From the NCBI RefSeq assembly GCF_000317225.1, contig NZ_AJLL01000087.1, forward strand, positions 1 through 33,600: 33,600 bases of DNA, given 5' to 3'. This stretch comes from Fischerella thermalis PCC 7521. GTDB taxonomy: Bacteria; Cyanobacteriota; Cyanobacteriia; Cyanobacteriales; Nostocaceae. Made by a program: the position numbers and the translations under genes. Positions 17,660 to 26,029 of this stretch are shown here, piece after piece; within the stretch, counting starts at the first letter, position 1; each line of letters opens with the position of its first letter. The notes under the pieces are model-generated. The model saw only the letters and a list, made by a program, of their open reading frames with translations, was not told where the DNA came from and ran no database searches.

Positions 17660-19891
17660 ATGGTACAAGTTAAGGTGGGTCTACCATCCTCCGCAGGTCA
17701 ATCCCAAGTGAATTTGACCCAAAAGAATGGGAAAGCCCATTTTATAGAACACAAGGGACATTCACGCACGCATCTTCCCAAAGTAGATTACAGTGTTATC
17801 CATGCAATTCCGGGAAGAATCAGATTACGAGTACCTCGCTTGCGTCACAATCCTGACTACGCACAGCGCCTCCAAGTTCTGCTAGAAGCAGATGCGCTAG
17901 TTACATCTTTTCGACTCAAGCCGGCTGCTGCATCGGTTGCTGTTACTTATAATCCCAAAACAGTCTCAGAATTTAAGCTACGCCATCATCTGGGGCATGT
18001 ATTTCAATCCGCAGCAGAAGTTGTAGTTTTGAAACCGACAAAGCACAAAACAACAAAAGCAACGGAAACATCTTGGTCAGGATTACAACTTTCTGGAGCT
18101 GCTACTGCTTTAGCCGTGCTGGGTGGCCCCTTGGGATTACCCATTCCACCAATTTTCATGGTAGGAACCATTTCTCTTGCTACCTTGCCTGTTCTCCAAC
18201 GCGCCTGGAAAGGAATTACGGTAGAACGAAAACTGAATATAGACTTTTTGGATTTGATCGCGATCGCCATTACCACGATTCAAGGTAGATTTCTCGCCCC
18301 AGCATTGATGCTGAGTTTAATTGATATTGGTGAAAAAATTCGCGATCGCACTGCTCGTTGTTCCGCACAGCAAACTTTAGATCTGCTCAGTTCCCTGGGA
18401 CAATTCGCCTGGGTAGAACGAGATGGTCAAAAGCAACAAATTCCCATTCACGAAGTGCAGCGCGGTGATATCGTCATCGTCTATCCAGGAGAACAAGTCC
18501 CCGTTGACGGTAAAATATTGCGGGGAAAAGCACTGCTGGATGAACAAAAACTGACTGGTGAGTCTGTACCTGTATTAAAAACTAAGGGACAAAACGTTTT
18601 TGCTTCTACCTTGGTCAGGGAAGGACGCATGTATATATTGACTGAAAAAGTCGGTCACGATACTCTTGCGGGTAAGAGCTTGCAATTAATGGAGCAAGCT
18701 CCTGTTCACGATACCCGGATGGAAAACTATGCAGCGACAGTAGCGCAAAAAACAGTCCTGCCAACTTTGCTACTAGGAGCAGCAGTATTTGCCCTGACTC
18801 GTAACCCAGCACGAGCAGCCAGCGTCCTCACCTTAGACTTTGCTACGGGAATTCGTGTATCAGTACCAACTACAGTTTTGGCAGCCCTCACCCATGCAGC
18901 CCAGCGCGGTGTTCTCATCCGCAGTGGTAGGGCATTAGAGCAGCTGGCACAAGTAGATACCATTGTTTTTGATAAAACTGGTACCTTGACTCAAGGTGAA
19001 GCTGCTGTTGTTGGCGTAGAAAGTCTTAATCCTGCCGTTTCTTCTGTGCGGGTACTGCAACTTGCAGCAACTGCCGAACAACGCCTCACTCATCCAGTTG
19101 CAGAAGCAGTCATACGCTACGCCGAAGCTCACAAAGTTGAGATGTTGCCACGTAGCAAGTGGGACTATCAATTGGGCTTAGGTGTGAAAGCAGAGATTGA
19201 TGGCGAGACAGTTTTTGTGGGTAGTGAACGGTTCCTGCGTCTGCAACAAGTAGATATGTCCGGCTTAGAGGGACGCCAAAAACCTGCTTCGGCAATTTAT
19301 GTTGGCAGCAACGATCAACTTTTAGGTATAATAGAATATAGTGATCTTTTGCGTCCCGAAAGCCGCGAAGTTATTAGCAGACTGTTAACGGTCGAAAATG
19401 TGGAAGTACACATGCTAACCGGAGACAACAAGCAGACTGCTAGTGCTGTAGCCGCTCAGCTTGGCATTGCCCCAATCAATACCCACGCCGAAGCTTTCCC
19501 TGAGCAAAAAGCAACAGTTGTCCGTGAATTACACGAACAAAACAAAACAGTTGCATTTGTTGGTGATGGCATCAATGATTCACCTGCCTTAGCCTATGCT
19601 GATGTTTCCGTTTCCTTCGCCAACGGTTCCGATATCGCTCGTGAAACAGCAGACGTGGTACTGATGCACAATAACTTGCATGGCTTACTAGAAGCGATCG
19701 CGATCGCTCGCCAAACCAAGCAATTAATTCAGCAAAATACGGGCATTATTGCCATTCCCAACTTAGCTGCTTTGATGGTAGCTGTTTTCTTTGGTCTGAA
19801 TCCTTTAGCGGCAACAGTAGTTAACAATGGCTCCACAGTCGTTGCGGGAGTCAACGGTTTACGTCCACTTCTCAAGCCAACAAATAGTTAG
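17660..19891 (+). CDS. P-type ATPase with N-terminal HMA_2-like domain
   Basis: A 743-residue P1B-like transport ATPase. An HMA_2-like module (about 42-118, IPGRIRLRVPRL) has no CxxC. Then come about four membrane spans (145-235), the actuator motif TGES (299-302), two spans (about 365-415), the phosphorylation motif with Asp438 in DKTGTLT, the P1B-type His478-Pro479 in the nucleotide domain, the hinge GDGINDSP (635-642), and two C-terminal spans. In the sixth span, where P1B pumps have Cys-Pro-Cys before ...P403, this protein reads Asp393-Phe-Ala-Thr-Gly: no Cys and no Pro. The pump machinery looks intact but the substrate is not a predictable soft metal. ATG 17660, after GAGAGAAG, is preferred over 17642. 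Flanked by HMA_2 and DUF5132 genes on the same strand. Confidence 0.9.
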   Translation: MVQVKVGLPSSAGQSQVNLTQKNGKAHFIEHKGHSRTHLPKVDYSVIHAIPGRIRLRVPRLRHNPDYAQRLQVLLEADALVTSFRLKPAAASVAVTYNPKTVSEFKLRHHLGHVFQSAAEVVVLKPTKHKTTKATETSWSGLQLSGAATALAVLGGPLGLPIPPIFMVGTISLATLPVLQRAWKGITVERKLNIDFLDLIAIAITTIQGRFLAPALMLSLIDIGEKIRDRTARCSAQQTLDLLSSLGQFAWVERDGQKQQIPIHEVQRGDIVIVYPGEQVPVDGKILRGKALLDEQKLTGESVPVLKTKGQNVFASTLVREGRMYILTEKVGHDTLAGKSLQLMEQAPVHDTRMENYAATVAQKTVLPTLLLGAAVFALTRNPARAASVLTLDFATGIRVSVPTTVLAALTHAAQRGVLIRSGRALEQLAQVDTIVFDKTGTLTQGEAAVVGVESLNPAVSSVRVLQLAATAEQRLTHPVAEAVIRYAEAHKVEMLPRSKWDYQLGLGVKAEIDGETVFVGSERFLRLQQVDMSGLEGRQKPASAIYVGSNDQLLGIIEYSDLLRPESREVISRLLTVENVEVHMLTGDNKQTASAVAAQLGIAPINTHAEAFPEQKATVVRELHEQNKTVAFVGDGINDSPALAYADVSVSFANGSDIARETADVVLMHNNLHGLLEAIAIARQTKQLIQQNTGIIAIPNLAALMVAVFFGLNPLAATVVNNGSTVVAGVNGLRPLLKPTNS

Positions 19892-20055
19892 TGCTTGCTG
19901 GTTACTTGTTGTTTGTTTTGGGACAACCAACAATCAACTACCAACAATCAACTAACTTCAAAATCTCTATCATCAGCTGGATGAGATATCCATCTCAACT
20001 GAATTAAAGTTAGAGGTTTTAATATAAAGTTCAAATCTCGTGAGGTTAATAGACG

Positions 20056-20352
20056 ATGGCACCAAAAATTATTGACTTTGTAGAAGATGCTGGCGCACCT
20101 GGAATTATTGCAGGTATTGGTGCAGTTATCCTAGCACCAGTTGTAATTCCAGTAGTAGCTGGAGTTGGTAAACCAATTGCTAAGTCCTTGATTAAAGGCG
20201 GACTGGTTCTTTATGAAAAGAGCAAAGGAGCTTTTGCAGAATTGGGTGAAACCTGGGAAGACATGGTAGCTGAAGCCAGAGCAGAACTCGCTGAATCTAA
20301 GCAACTGCCAGCCGTTGAAACTGCTGATAATATATCTGACAATGGTGCATAA
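20056..20352 (+). CDS. DUF5132 small membrane protein
   Basis: A 98-residue protein that I recognise as DUF5132-like, with no known activity. Residues about 12-38 are hydrophobic and Gly/Val/Pro-rich (APGIIAGIGAVILAPVVIPV), enough for one span or a membrane hairpin. A second mildly hydrophobic helix follows (KSLIKGGLVLYEKSKGAF), then an acidic Ala/Glu-rich helical tail (about 65-90). It lies 164 bases after the P-type ATPase and 188 before the next HMA_2 gene, all on one strand. I infer a small accessory or scaffold subunit of the same system. The start has GAGGTT eleven bases upstream. Confidence 0.75.
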   Translation: MAPKIIDFVEDAGAPGIIAGIGAVILAPVVIPVVAGVGKPIAKSLIKGGLVLYEKSKGAFAELGETWEDMVAEARAELAESKQLPAVETADNISDNGA

Positions 20353-20540
20353 CACGATTGTTGTCTAAGGGTTAAAGGGCAAGGAAAAAGGGAACTTTTT
20401 CACCTTAGCCCTTCACCATTTTTGGATTTTAGATTTTGGATTCATACTAAGTACGGCTTTACGATCCCAACTAGTTAGCTTTATTTGTACCGACTTACTT
20501 AGTTGAATAAAATTTGTAATTGCTCAAGGAAAGTGGTTAC

Positions 20541-21125
20541 GTGTGGAAAAATAGTAATGGCAGTCTTACCGATATGCCAAGACCAATGTCGGAAAAAATC
20601 ATTAAAACGCGCCCTAAACCTATACTGACAAAAATTGTGAGTAAAACTCCAGGGCGGTTACGTTTGCGAGTTGCTCATTCCCACCGTCAGAAAGAAGAAA
20701 TGCAACGTCTCGCCAAAACCTTGGAGGCAAATCCTAGTATTAATGATGTGCGGACAAATATTCATCAAGGGAGTATTACTATCCAGCACAATGCGGACGA
20801 TGAAAGTTTTAAAAACGTTCTTGCTGCACTATATGATTTAGGCATTATTTTTGCTGATATTACAGCTGGAAAAACTGAAGCAGCAGCAGGAGTATCAAAT
20901 TCCATTGTTGATTTGAACCAGCGAGTCCACGATATAACCAACGGTTTAATTGACTTGCGAATTATTATGCCTATAGGACTTGCTAGCCTTTCTATTCGAC
21001 AATTACTCACCAAAGGTTTGCAATTAGAAACCATTCCCTGGTATGTGTTGGCATGGTATGCATTTGATAGTTTCATTAAGTTGCATGGTAATACAAGCCA
21101 ACCAAAATCTACGAGTGAAGAATAA
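20541..21125 (+). CDS. Single-module HMA_2-like membrane protein
   Basis: A 194-residue protein with one HMA_2-like module (about 28-105: TKIVSKTPGRLRLRVAHS, then INDVRTNIHQGSITIQHN), again with PGR in place of CxxC. A helical linker follows (about 110-140), then two hydrophobic segments near 143-180 (LIDLRIIMPIGLASLSIRQ and ETIPWYVLAWYAFDSFIKL) and a polar end. It closes the five-gene run. The start is uncertain: I chose GTG 20541, which has AAGGA ten bases upstream; TTG 20520 and ATG 20574 are also open. It resembles the two-module protein at 14804 in combining HMA_2 with membrane segments, so both may anchor soluble HMA_2 modules at the membrane beside the ATPase. Confidence 0.75.
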   Translation: MWKNSNGSLTDMPRPMSEKIIKTRPKPILTKIVSKTPGRLRLRVAHSHRQKEEMQRLAKTLEANPSINDVRTNIHQGSITIQHNADDESFKNVLAALYDLGIIFADITAGKTEAAAGVSNSIVDLNQRVHDITNGLIDLRIIMPIGLASLSIRQLLTKGLQLETIPWYVLAWYAFDSFIKLHGNTSQPKSTSEE

Positions 21126-21165
21126 TATCATGTCCGCTTGAACACTTATATTATCCGTGGAGGTC

Positions 21166-21200
21166 GGTAATTGGTAATGGGTAATGGGTAATCGGTAATG
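21166..21200. repeat. Five GGTAATG-type heptamers
   Basis: Tandem units GGTAATT, GGTAATG, GGTAATG, GGTAATC, GGTAATG with no spacing. Confidence 0.9.
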
Positions 21201-21381
21201 GGAAAAACCAATGACCAACAGCAAAGCATAATATATCGTAAGCAATTAGCCGAACTGGGTATAAAATCTTCCTCTTCTTATTCTTTTTTTGGAACTATGG
21301 GAAGACAAAAACCCAGCATAAGATCATAGCTTTTTTACTTGTATAAAAAATTTTACTTCTTATACCAATTTGTGTTTAAAA

Positions 21382-21440
21382 ACCTCACTCCCATCCCCTC
21401 TCCGCGAGCTCGGAGAGGGGTGCCGAAGGCTGGATGAGGT
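21382..21440. repeat. Dispersed hairpin element (CCCCTCTCC type)
   Basis: Perfect 10-bp stem CCCCTCTCCG (21395-21404) with CGGAGAGGGG (21411-21420) and a 6-base loop, inside outer arms ACCTCA (21382-21387) and TGAGGT (21435-21440). It is a family of hairpins often seen between cyanobacterial genes. There is no T-run, so it is not a plain terminator. Confidence 0.65.
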
Positions 21441-21517
21441 AATATCTATGAATGCAACTCGGTATTAGTTGAGATGAACTGAAGTAATGTGGCTGAAAAT
21501 GGTCAGCTTAAGTAATT

Positions 21518-22060
21518 TTGCGGTTAAAAATATCGTTAAATTACACATCTATATATTATATTAAATTTAAGAAGATATCCGGAAATAGTGATTACTGCTC
21601 ATGGGCAGGATTATCAATAATCTTTGCGTTTTTGTCCTTTGACGAAATTGTGAGTATTCATGAAATACTAGTTTTACCTTTAAGAAATGCATTGAATGCC
21701 GGAGGTTTTCTTTACTTTTCTTGGGTAATTGTAGGTGCTGTTTTTGTACTTTTGTTTTTGTTGCTGTTTTGGCGATTTATTATTTCTCTTCCTAAAAAGA
21801 CACGACGCTTATTTTTCATAGCCGGGATAATTTATGTAGCAAGTTCAATTGGTACTGAAATGGTAGATGGATATTATGCAAATTGCTACACTCAAACCAA
21901 TATGATTTATGCATTAATAACTACTGTAGAAGAAGTACTAGAAATGATGGGTATTATCGTCTTTATCTATGCACTGCTATCATACATAAGTTTCTATATT
22001 AATGGTATAGATGTGGGATTCCATATGATGGATAGGAAGAAGCAACGCCTAATTACTTGA
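21518..22060 (+). CDS. Membrane protein, probably N-terminally shortened
   Basis: A 180-residue protein with about four membrane spans (near 27-42, 62-86, 96-112 and 140-160) and a basic C-terminus. Acidic residues sit within or beside the spans (FDEIVSIHE, SSIGTEMVDGYY, TTVEEVLEMMG), which would suit ion or substrate binding. It resembles, as I recall, a cyanobacterial family of hypothetical membrane proteins whose members begin with two further spans before WAGLSxIF. Here the first 25 residues (TSIYYIKFKKISGNSD) are polar and unlike that, and a hairpin repeat element lies just upstream. I infer a 5' truncation with an opportunistic start; whether it is still made is unknown. No function assigned. 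Confidence 0.55.
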   Translation: MRLKISLNYTSIYYIKFKKISGNSDYCSWAGLSIIFAFLSFDEIVSIHEILVLPLRNALNAGGFLYFSWVIVGAVFVLLFLLLFWRFIISLPKKTRRLFFIAGIIYVASSIGTEMVDGYYANCYTQTNMIYALITTVEEVLEMMGIIVFIYALLSYISFYINGIDVGFHMMDRKKQRLIT

Positions 22061-22094
22061 AAAATATTGTAATAAATGAGTTTTCAGCATCTCA

Positions 22095-22127
22095 ATAACC
22101 AGTAGGAAAAAATTCTGGTTATCTTTT
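22095..22127 (+). terminator. Possible terminator after the shortened membrane protein
   Basis: ATAACCAG (22095-22102) pairs perfectly with CTGGTTAT (22115-22122) across a 12-base loop and is followed by CTTTTG. Modest strength because the T-run is short. Confidence 0.4.
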
Positions 22128-22214
22128 GCTCGTTGTTCATAAAACTCTTAGACTAATAAAAAAGACAATTATTTTGATTCAAATATTTGTCCAAAAATTT
22201 CCTGCGAGCAAAAG

Positions 22215-23288
22215 ATGAAAAAACTAATCAACAATCCCCATGATTTTGTGCGCGAAAGTCTAGAAGGTATGGCGATCGCTCACTCGGATCTCATCAAAGT
22301 TAATTTTGATCCTAATTTTGTCTATCGAACTGATGCACCCGTAAAAGGCAAAGTAGCAATTGTTTCTGGGGGTGGCAGTGGTCACGAGCCGATGCACGCT
22401 GGTTTTGTGGGCATGGGAATGCTGGATGCTGCTTGCCCTGGAGAGGTTTTTACTTCGCCTACCCCTGATCAAATGCTGGCAGCAGCAAAGGCTGTAGATG
22501 GTGAAGCAGGAATTTTATACATTGTCAAAAATTACTCTGGGGATGTGATGAATTTTGAAATGGCAACGGAGTTAGCTAGGAGTGAAGGTATCCGGGTATT
22601 AAACATTTTGATTGATGATGATGTTGCAGTCAAAGATAGCCTGTATACCCAGGGACGTAGAGGTGTGGGAACTACAGTCCTAGCAGAAAAAATCTGTGGT
22701 GCAGCAGCCCAGCAGGGATATAATTTACAACAACTAGCTGCTTTGTGCAGACGCGTCAACTTGAATGGACGGAGTATGGGTATGGCACTGACTTCTTGTA
22801 CAGTACCAGCTAAAGGTACACCGACATTTGCACTTGGAAACCAAGAAATAGAAGTGGGTATCGGGATTCACGGTGAACCAGGTAGAGAGCGCATGAGTAT
22901 AAAATCAGCAGATGAGATAGCTGAGATGTTAGCGCTTTCAATTATTGAGGATGCATCCTATACTCGGACACTGCGAGAGTGGAACGAAAAAACGGGCGAA
23001 TGGCAAGAAATGGAACTGATAGATGCAAATTTTGCCAAAGGCGATCGCTTATTAGCTTTTGTTAATAGTATGGGTGGCACGCCGATTTCTGAGTTGTATA
23101 TCATCTACCGCAAACTTGCAGAAATTTGTCAAAAGCAGGGACTGCAAATTGTACGAAATTTAGTAGGTGCTTATATTACTTCCCTGGAAATGCAAGGTTG
23201 CTCAATCACTCTACTCAAGTTAGATGACGAGATGATTCGTTTATGGGACGCACCTGTGAAAACTCCAAGCTTGCGCTGGGGGATTTAA
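22215..23288 (+). CDS. dhaK: Dihydroxyacetone kinase subunit DhaK
   Basis: Binds dihydroxyacetone covalently so that DhaL can phosphorylate it to dihydroxyacetone phosphate. The 357-residue length matches E. coli DhaK (356). The substrate loop [19 protein letters not shown] lies near residues 52-70, and the hemiaminal-forming His is His219 in [11 protein letters not shown], equal to E. coli His218. DhaL is encoded 2.1 kb downstream on the same strand, but an opposite-strand secreted beta-helix gene lies between. No dhaM (the PTS phosphodonor) or ATP-dependent single-chain form is in the window, so the phosphate donor is unclear. Confidence 0.93.
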   Translation: MKKLINNPHDFVRESLEGMAIAHSDLIKVNFDPNFVYRTDAPVKGKVAIVSGGGSGHEPMHAGFVGMGMLDAACPGEVFTSPTPDQMLAAAKAVDGEAGILYIVKNYSGDVMNFEMATELARSEGIRVLNILIDDDVAVKDSLYTQGRRGVGTTVLAEKICGAAAQQGYNLQQLAALCRRVNLNGRSMGMALTSCTVPAKGTPTFALGNQEIEVGIGIHGEPGRERMSIKSADEIAEMLALSIIEDASYTRTLREWNEKTGEWQEMELIDANFAKGDRLLAFVNSMGGTPISELYIIYRKLAEICQKQGLQIVRNLVGAYITSLEMQGCSITLLKLDDEMIRLWDAPVKTPSLRWGI

Positions 23289-23300
23289 TGTAAGTTTTTA

Positions 23301-25289
23301 TTAACGTGGTAACTTTTCAAAACCCGTATATAACAGCAAAACCCGGCCGTTACCAGCCATCCTATCCAGAACCTTATCTCTTGTAAGCTTTTTTGTCTTG
23401 CTACCACGTGTTTCTTCCACCCATATTTGGTAGGTATCCTTATCAAAATAAGTATCAGCAACACCAACGAAAGCAGCAGAAGCATTGACAATGCGGAAGA
23501 GAGGCTCTTTTGGATCTTGCCTACCAGCAGCGTAAATCAGACCGCCTAAAACTTCAGTGAAGCCTTTGTTAGTAGTATCAATTTTTATTTTACCTTTCTC
23601 TGTTTTCAAGCCGAGAATCCACAGCTTAGCGCCATTATTAACCACATTAGTTTCTGAAGAACCTTCAGGATTTAGCTGGCGCGCCCAAATATTTTGAGCG
23701 GGGTTGAGAAATCTCAGTTTTTGCATCGTAGCATCATCAATAAATAAATCTCCAGTACCATTACTTTCTAGGTTAAGTTGAAGAATACTACGGTAAACAA
23801 CTGTTCGATTCGCAACATTTTTCCACATCAACTTAGAGCCATATCTCACAATAAAGTTTTCAATTATAAGAGTTGATTTGCTACCTTTATCTGCAACTAT
23901 TTCTCCTTTACCGTTCAGGGCTGCTCCTGTACTAATAAATCTTTCTAGTTTGCCTCGTAGTCGTAGAGAACCATCAATTATAAACGTTCCTTTTCCACCT
24001 GGTATTACTACAGTTGTTGCACCAGAATCAATTGCCGCTTGAAAAGCAGCCGTATCATCTTTATCATCTTCGCCAATTGCACCAAATTTTTCAACACTCA
24101 CCCACTTTTGGGGATTATCCCATTTCAACTTGGGAAATTGTTTAATGGGAAGTTGCAGTGACTTTGATGGTGAAGCAAGCTGCGAAGTACTTGGATGGGA
24201 TGTATATTCATCCAAGCTCGAACCTTTAACTATTTTGTTTGCAGTCTTATTTAAGAGAATATTTTTATAGCCAGAAGAGGTTACATTTCTGCCATAAATA
24301 AAACCAACTGAAGAAATAGCTGGTAGTTTTTGAGCGCGATCGCGACCAATTAATTTAGCATTTACTAGAGTTAAAGTGCCACCCAGATCAAGACGTTTCT
24401 TAGGATCAAGACCATTGATAATTGCTGATACAGAATTTATGCTATTGAAACCTTCTAAACTCATTGCTTGTCCATTGTTAAAAATACCTGCAAAATTTTG
24501 TTCGCGGACTGTAAGATTCTGTATGGTAATGCCATTAATACCATTGTTGGTACGGACACCATAATCAAAGCCAACAATTTCTACGTCCTCAATCAAAAGA
24601 GGACCTAATTCGCCATGAGTTAGAGCTAAACCAGTAGTTCCCTTTTTGTCTTCAGAGATAATCTTGACACTTCTGACTGCTCCTTGATTATTAGCAACAA
24701 AATTCAATCCTTCTGCACCTGGGTTATTTTTTCCAACTTTAATCGTGAGGTTTCTCACAGAATTAGCAAAACGTTGAGCTACCAAACTTGCTTTAAAATC
24801 TTCTGAGTTAGGATCTAAATCTGGATCAAATCCTGTGGAAATAACTGGCCGAGGTTTACTAGAGTCCTGGAATAAAGGAGATTGATCTTGAAGGCGAATA
24901 ATCACGCGATCGCGGCTTTGACCTTGTAGCGTAGTATATTTATAGTTGGAGCGGTTACGTTCTCCAGGCGGCCAATGTAGACTATTAGAAATATCATACA
25001 CACCGTTAGGTAAGTAAATAATTCTTCCTTGACCGGGAAACCGACTGAGTGCTTTTTGAATAGCTTCCGTATCATCCTTGCCATCGTTGGGTATAGCCCC
25101 ATATTCTGGTGCTGTAACATCTATCACCCCTATGTTTTTGGGAAATACAATATTTTCTGCCACGCTTGGGGTAGCTTGGGCAATTTGAATATCAGTATTT
25201 TTGGTATAGTCAGCACAAGTAGAAGTGACAAGAGCTACAAAAATCAAGCAGGGAATTTGTTTGTAGATAGAGGCTTTGGCAAAAAACAC
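23301..25289 (-). CDS. Secreted beta-helix protein (pectate-lyase-3-like, duplicated)
   Basis: A 662-residue exported protein. Residues about 1-27 form a signal peptide (IPCLIFVALVTSTC). Two halves each begin with a Pectate_lyase_3-type start: YGAIPNDGKDDTEAIQKAL near 62 and FGAIGEDDKDDTAAFQAAI near 400, each followed by right-handed beta-helix repeats. This layout is like GH55 and other two-barrel polysaccharide-acting proteins, but I cannot point to a catalytic acid, so the substrate and activity are open. The start is GTG 25289, with AAGAGAAC about ten bases upstream; no ATG precedes the signal peptide. The gene sits convergent to dhaK (12 bases between stops) and divergent from dhaL, splitting the dha pair. 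Sugar metabolism is a possible link, not shown. Confidence 0.8.
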   Translation of the reverse strand: MFFAKASIYKQIPCLIFVALVTSTCADYTKNTDIQIAQATPSVAENIVFPKNIGVIDVTAPEYGAIPNDGKDDTEAIQKALSRFPGQGRIIYLPNGVYDISNSLHWPPGERNRSNYKYTTLQGQSRDRVIIRLQDQSPLFQDSSKPRPVISTGFDPDLDPNSEDFKASLVAQRFANSVRNLTIKVGKNNPGAEGLNFVANNQGAVRSVKIISEDKKGTTGLALTHGELGPLLIEDVEIVGFDYGVRTNNGINGITIQNLTVREQNFAGIFNNGQAMSLEGFNSINSVSAIINGLDPKKRLDLGGTLTLVNAKLIGRDRAQKLPAISSVGFIYGRNVTSSGYKNILLNKTANKIVKGSSLDEYTSHPSTSQLASPSKSLQLPIKQFPKLKWDNPQKWVSVEKFGAIGEDDKDDTAAFQAAIDSGATTVVIPGGKGTFIIDGSLRLRGKLERFISTGAALNGKGEIVADKGSKSTLIIENFIVRYGSKLMWKNVANRTVVYRSILQLNLESNGTGDLFIDDATMQKLRFLNPAQNIWARQLNPEGSSETNVVNNGAKLWILGLKTEKGKIKIDTTNKGFTEVLGGLIYAAGRQDPKEPLFRIVNASAAFVGVADTYFDKDTYQIWVEETRGSKTKKLTRDKVLDRMAGNGRVLLLYTGFEKLPR

Positions 25290-25402
25290 AAGCTGATGTT
25301 CTCTTAGATACTTTACTATTCCCTCTTACATTTATTCATTGCCGAAACCGTAAAAACTCGGATATTTTTCTTTGATATCTGCGTTCAGCAGGAGGTATGG
25401 AG

Positions 25403-26029
25403 ATGGTGACAAAAGAGCAAATTTTACAGTGGTTGCAAACCTTTGCAATTGTAGTCGAAGAAAACAAAGACTATTTAACAGAATTAGATGCAGCCATAGG
25501 TGATGCTGACCACGGTATAAATATGGAACGTGGCTTTAAAAAGGTAGTTACTCAGTTGCCAACTGTTACAGATAAAGACATCGCTAGTATTTTAAAGATG
25601 GTGAGCATGACGCTAATTTCCACAGTTGGCGGTGCAAGCGGCCCGCTTTATGGCACATTATTTTTACGAGCAAGCGCGGTAGTAGCTGACAAACAAGAAT
25701 TAAGTGACCAAGATATGCTGGCGATCCTACAAGCAGGGTTAGATGGCGTCGTTGGGCGGGGAAAAGCGCAACTAGGTGATAAAACGATGGTGGATGCTTT
25801 ATCGCCAGCAGTGACAGTTTTTGGGCAAGCTGTAGCAGCAGGTGAAAATATATTATCAGCAATGCAAAAAGCTGTAGCAGCAGCAGAGAAGGGGATGCAA
25901 GATACAACGCCAATGCAGGCTAAAAAAGGCCGTGCCAGTTATTTAGGAGAACGGAGTGTAGGACATCAAGATCCAGGGGCGACTTCTGTTTATTTAATGT
26001 TGCAGAGTTTGTTAGATGTGATTTATTGA
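25403..26029 (+). CDS. dhaL: Dihydroxyacetone kinase subunit DhaL
   Basis: ADP/ATP-binding subunit that phosphorylates the dihydroxyacetone held by DhaK. The protein has 208 residues, like E. coli DhaL (210). The Mg-nucleotide site shows as GDADHGINMERG near residues 30-41, followed by the GGASGPLYGTLFLR segment and the C-terminal AKKGRASYLGERSVGHQDPGA line typical of the family. ATG 25403 is chosen because GGAGGT ends six bases before it; the ATG at 25397 would have no spacing. Promoter sequence must lie in the 113-base divergent spacer shared with the beta-helix gene, so it can be expressed apart from dhaK. Confidence 0.93.
   Translation: MVTKEQILQWLQTFAIVVEENKDYLTELDAAIGDADHGINMERGFKKVVTQLPTVTDKDIASILKMVSMTLISTVGGASGPLYGTLFLRASAVVADKQELSDQDMLAILQAGLDGVVGRGKAQLGDKTMVDALSPAVTVFGQAVAAGENILSAMQKAVAAAEKGMQDTTPMQAKKGRASYLGERSVGHQDPGATSVYLMLQSLLDVIY

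Larger units (their letters stand above)
21126..21517. other. Repeat-containing spacer
   Basis: 392 bases with no gene. They contain five GGTAATG-type heptamers (21166-21200) and a 59-base hairpin element (21382-21440). The last part, 21441-21517, is AT-rich and directly precedes the shortened membrane-protein gene; frame remnants of its missing N-terminus are not recognisable in it. Confidence 0.6.

Noticed and set aside
17289-17660. Minus-strand open frame of 123 codons between the HMA_2 gene and the ATPase
   Set aside because: It is assembled from the AACACCGATAA, CATCTGTGT and GTAGTTAGGACT repeat elements; the amino-acid sequence has no family pattern.
25584-25913. Minus-strand frame of 109 codons in dhaL
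   Set aside because: Antisense shadow of a well-conserved gene; Leu/His-rich with no family pattern.
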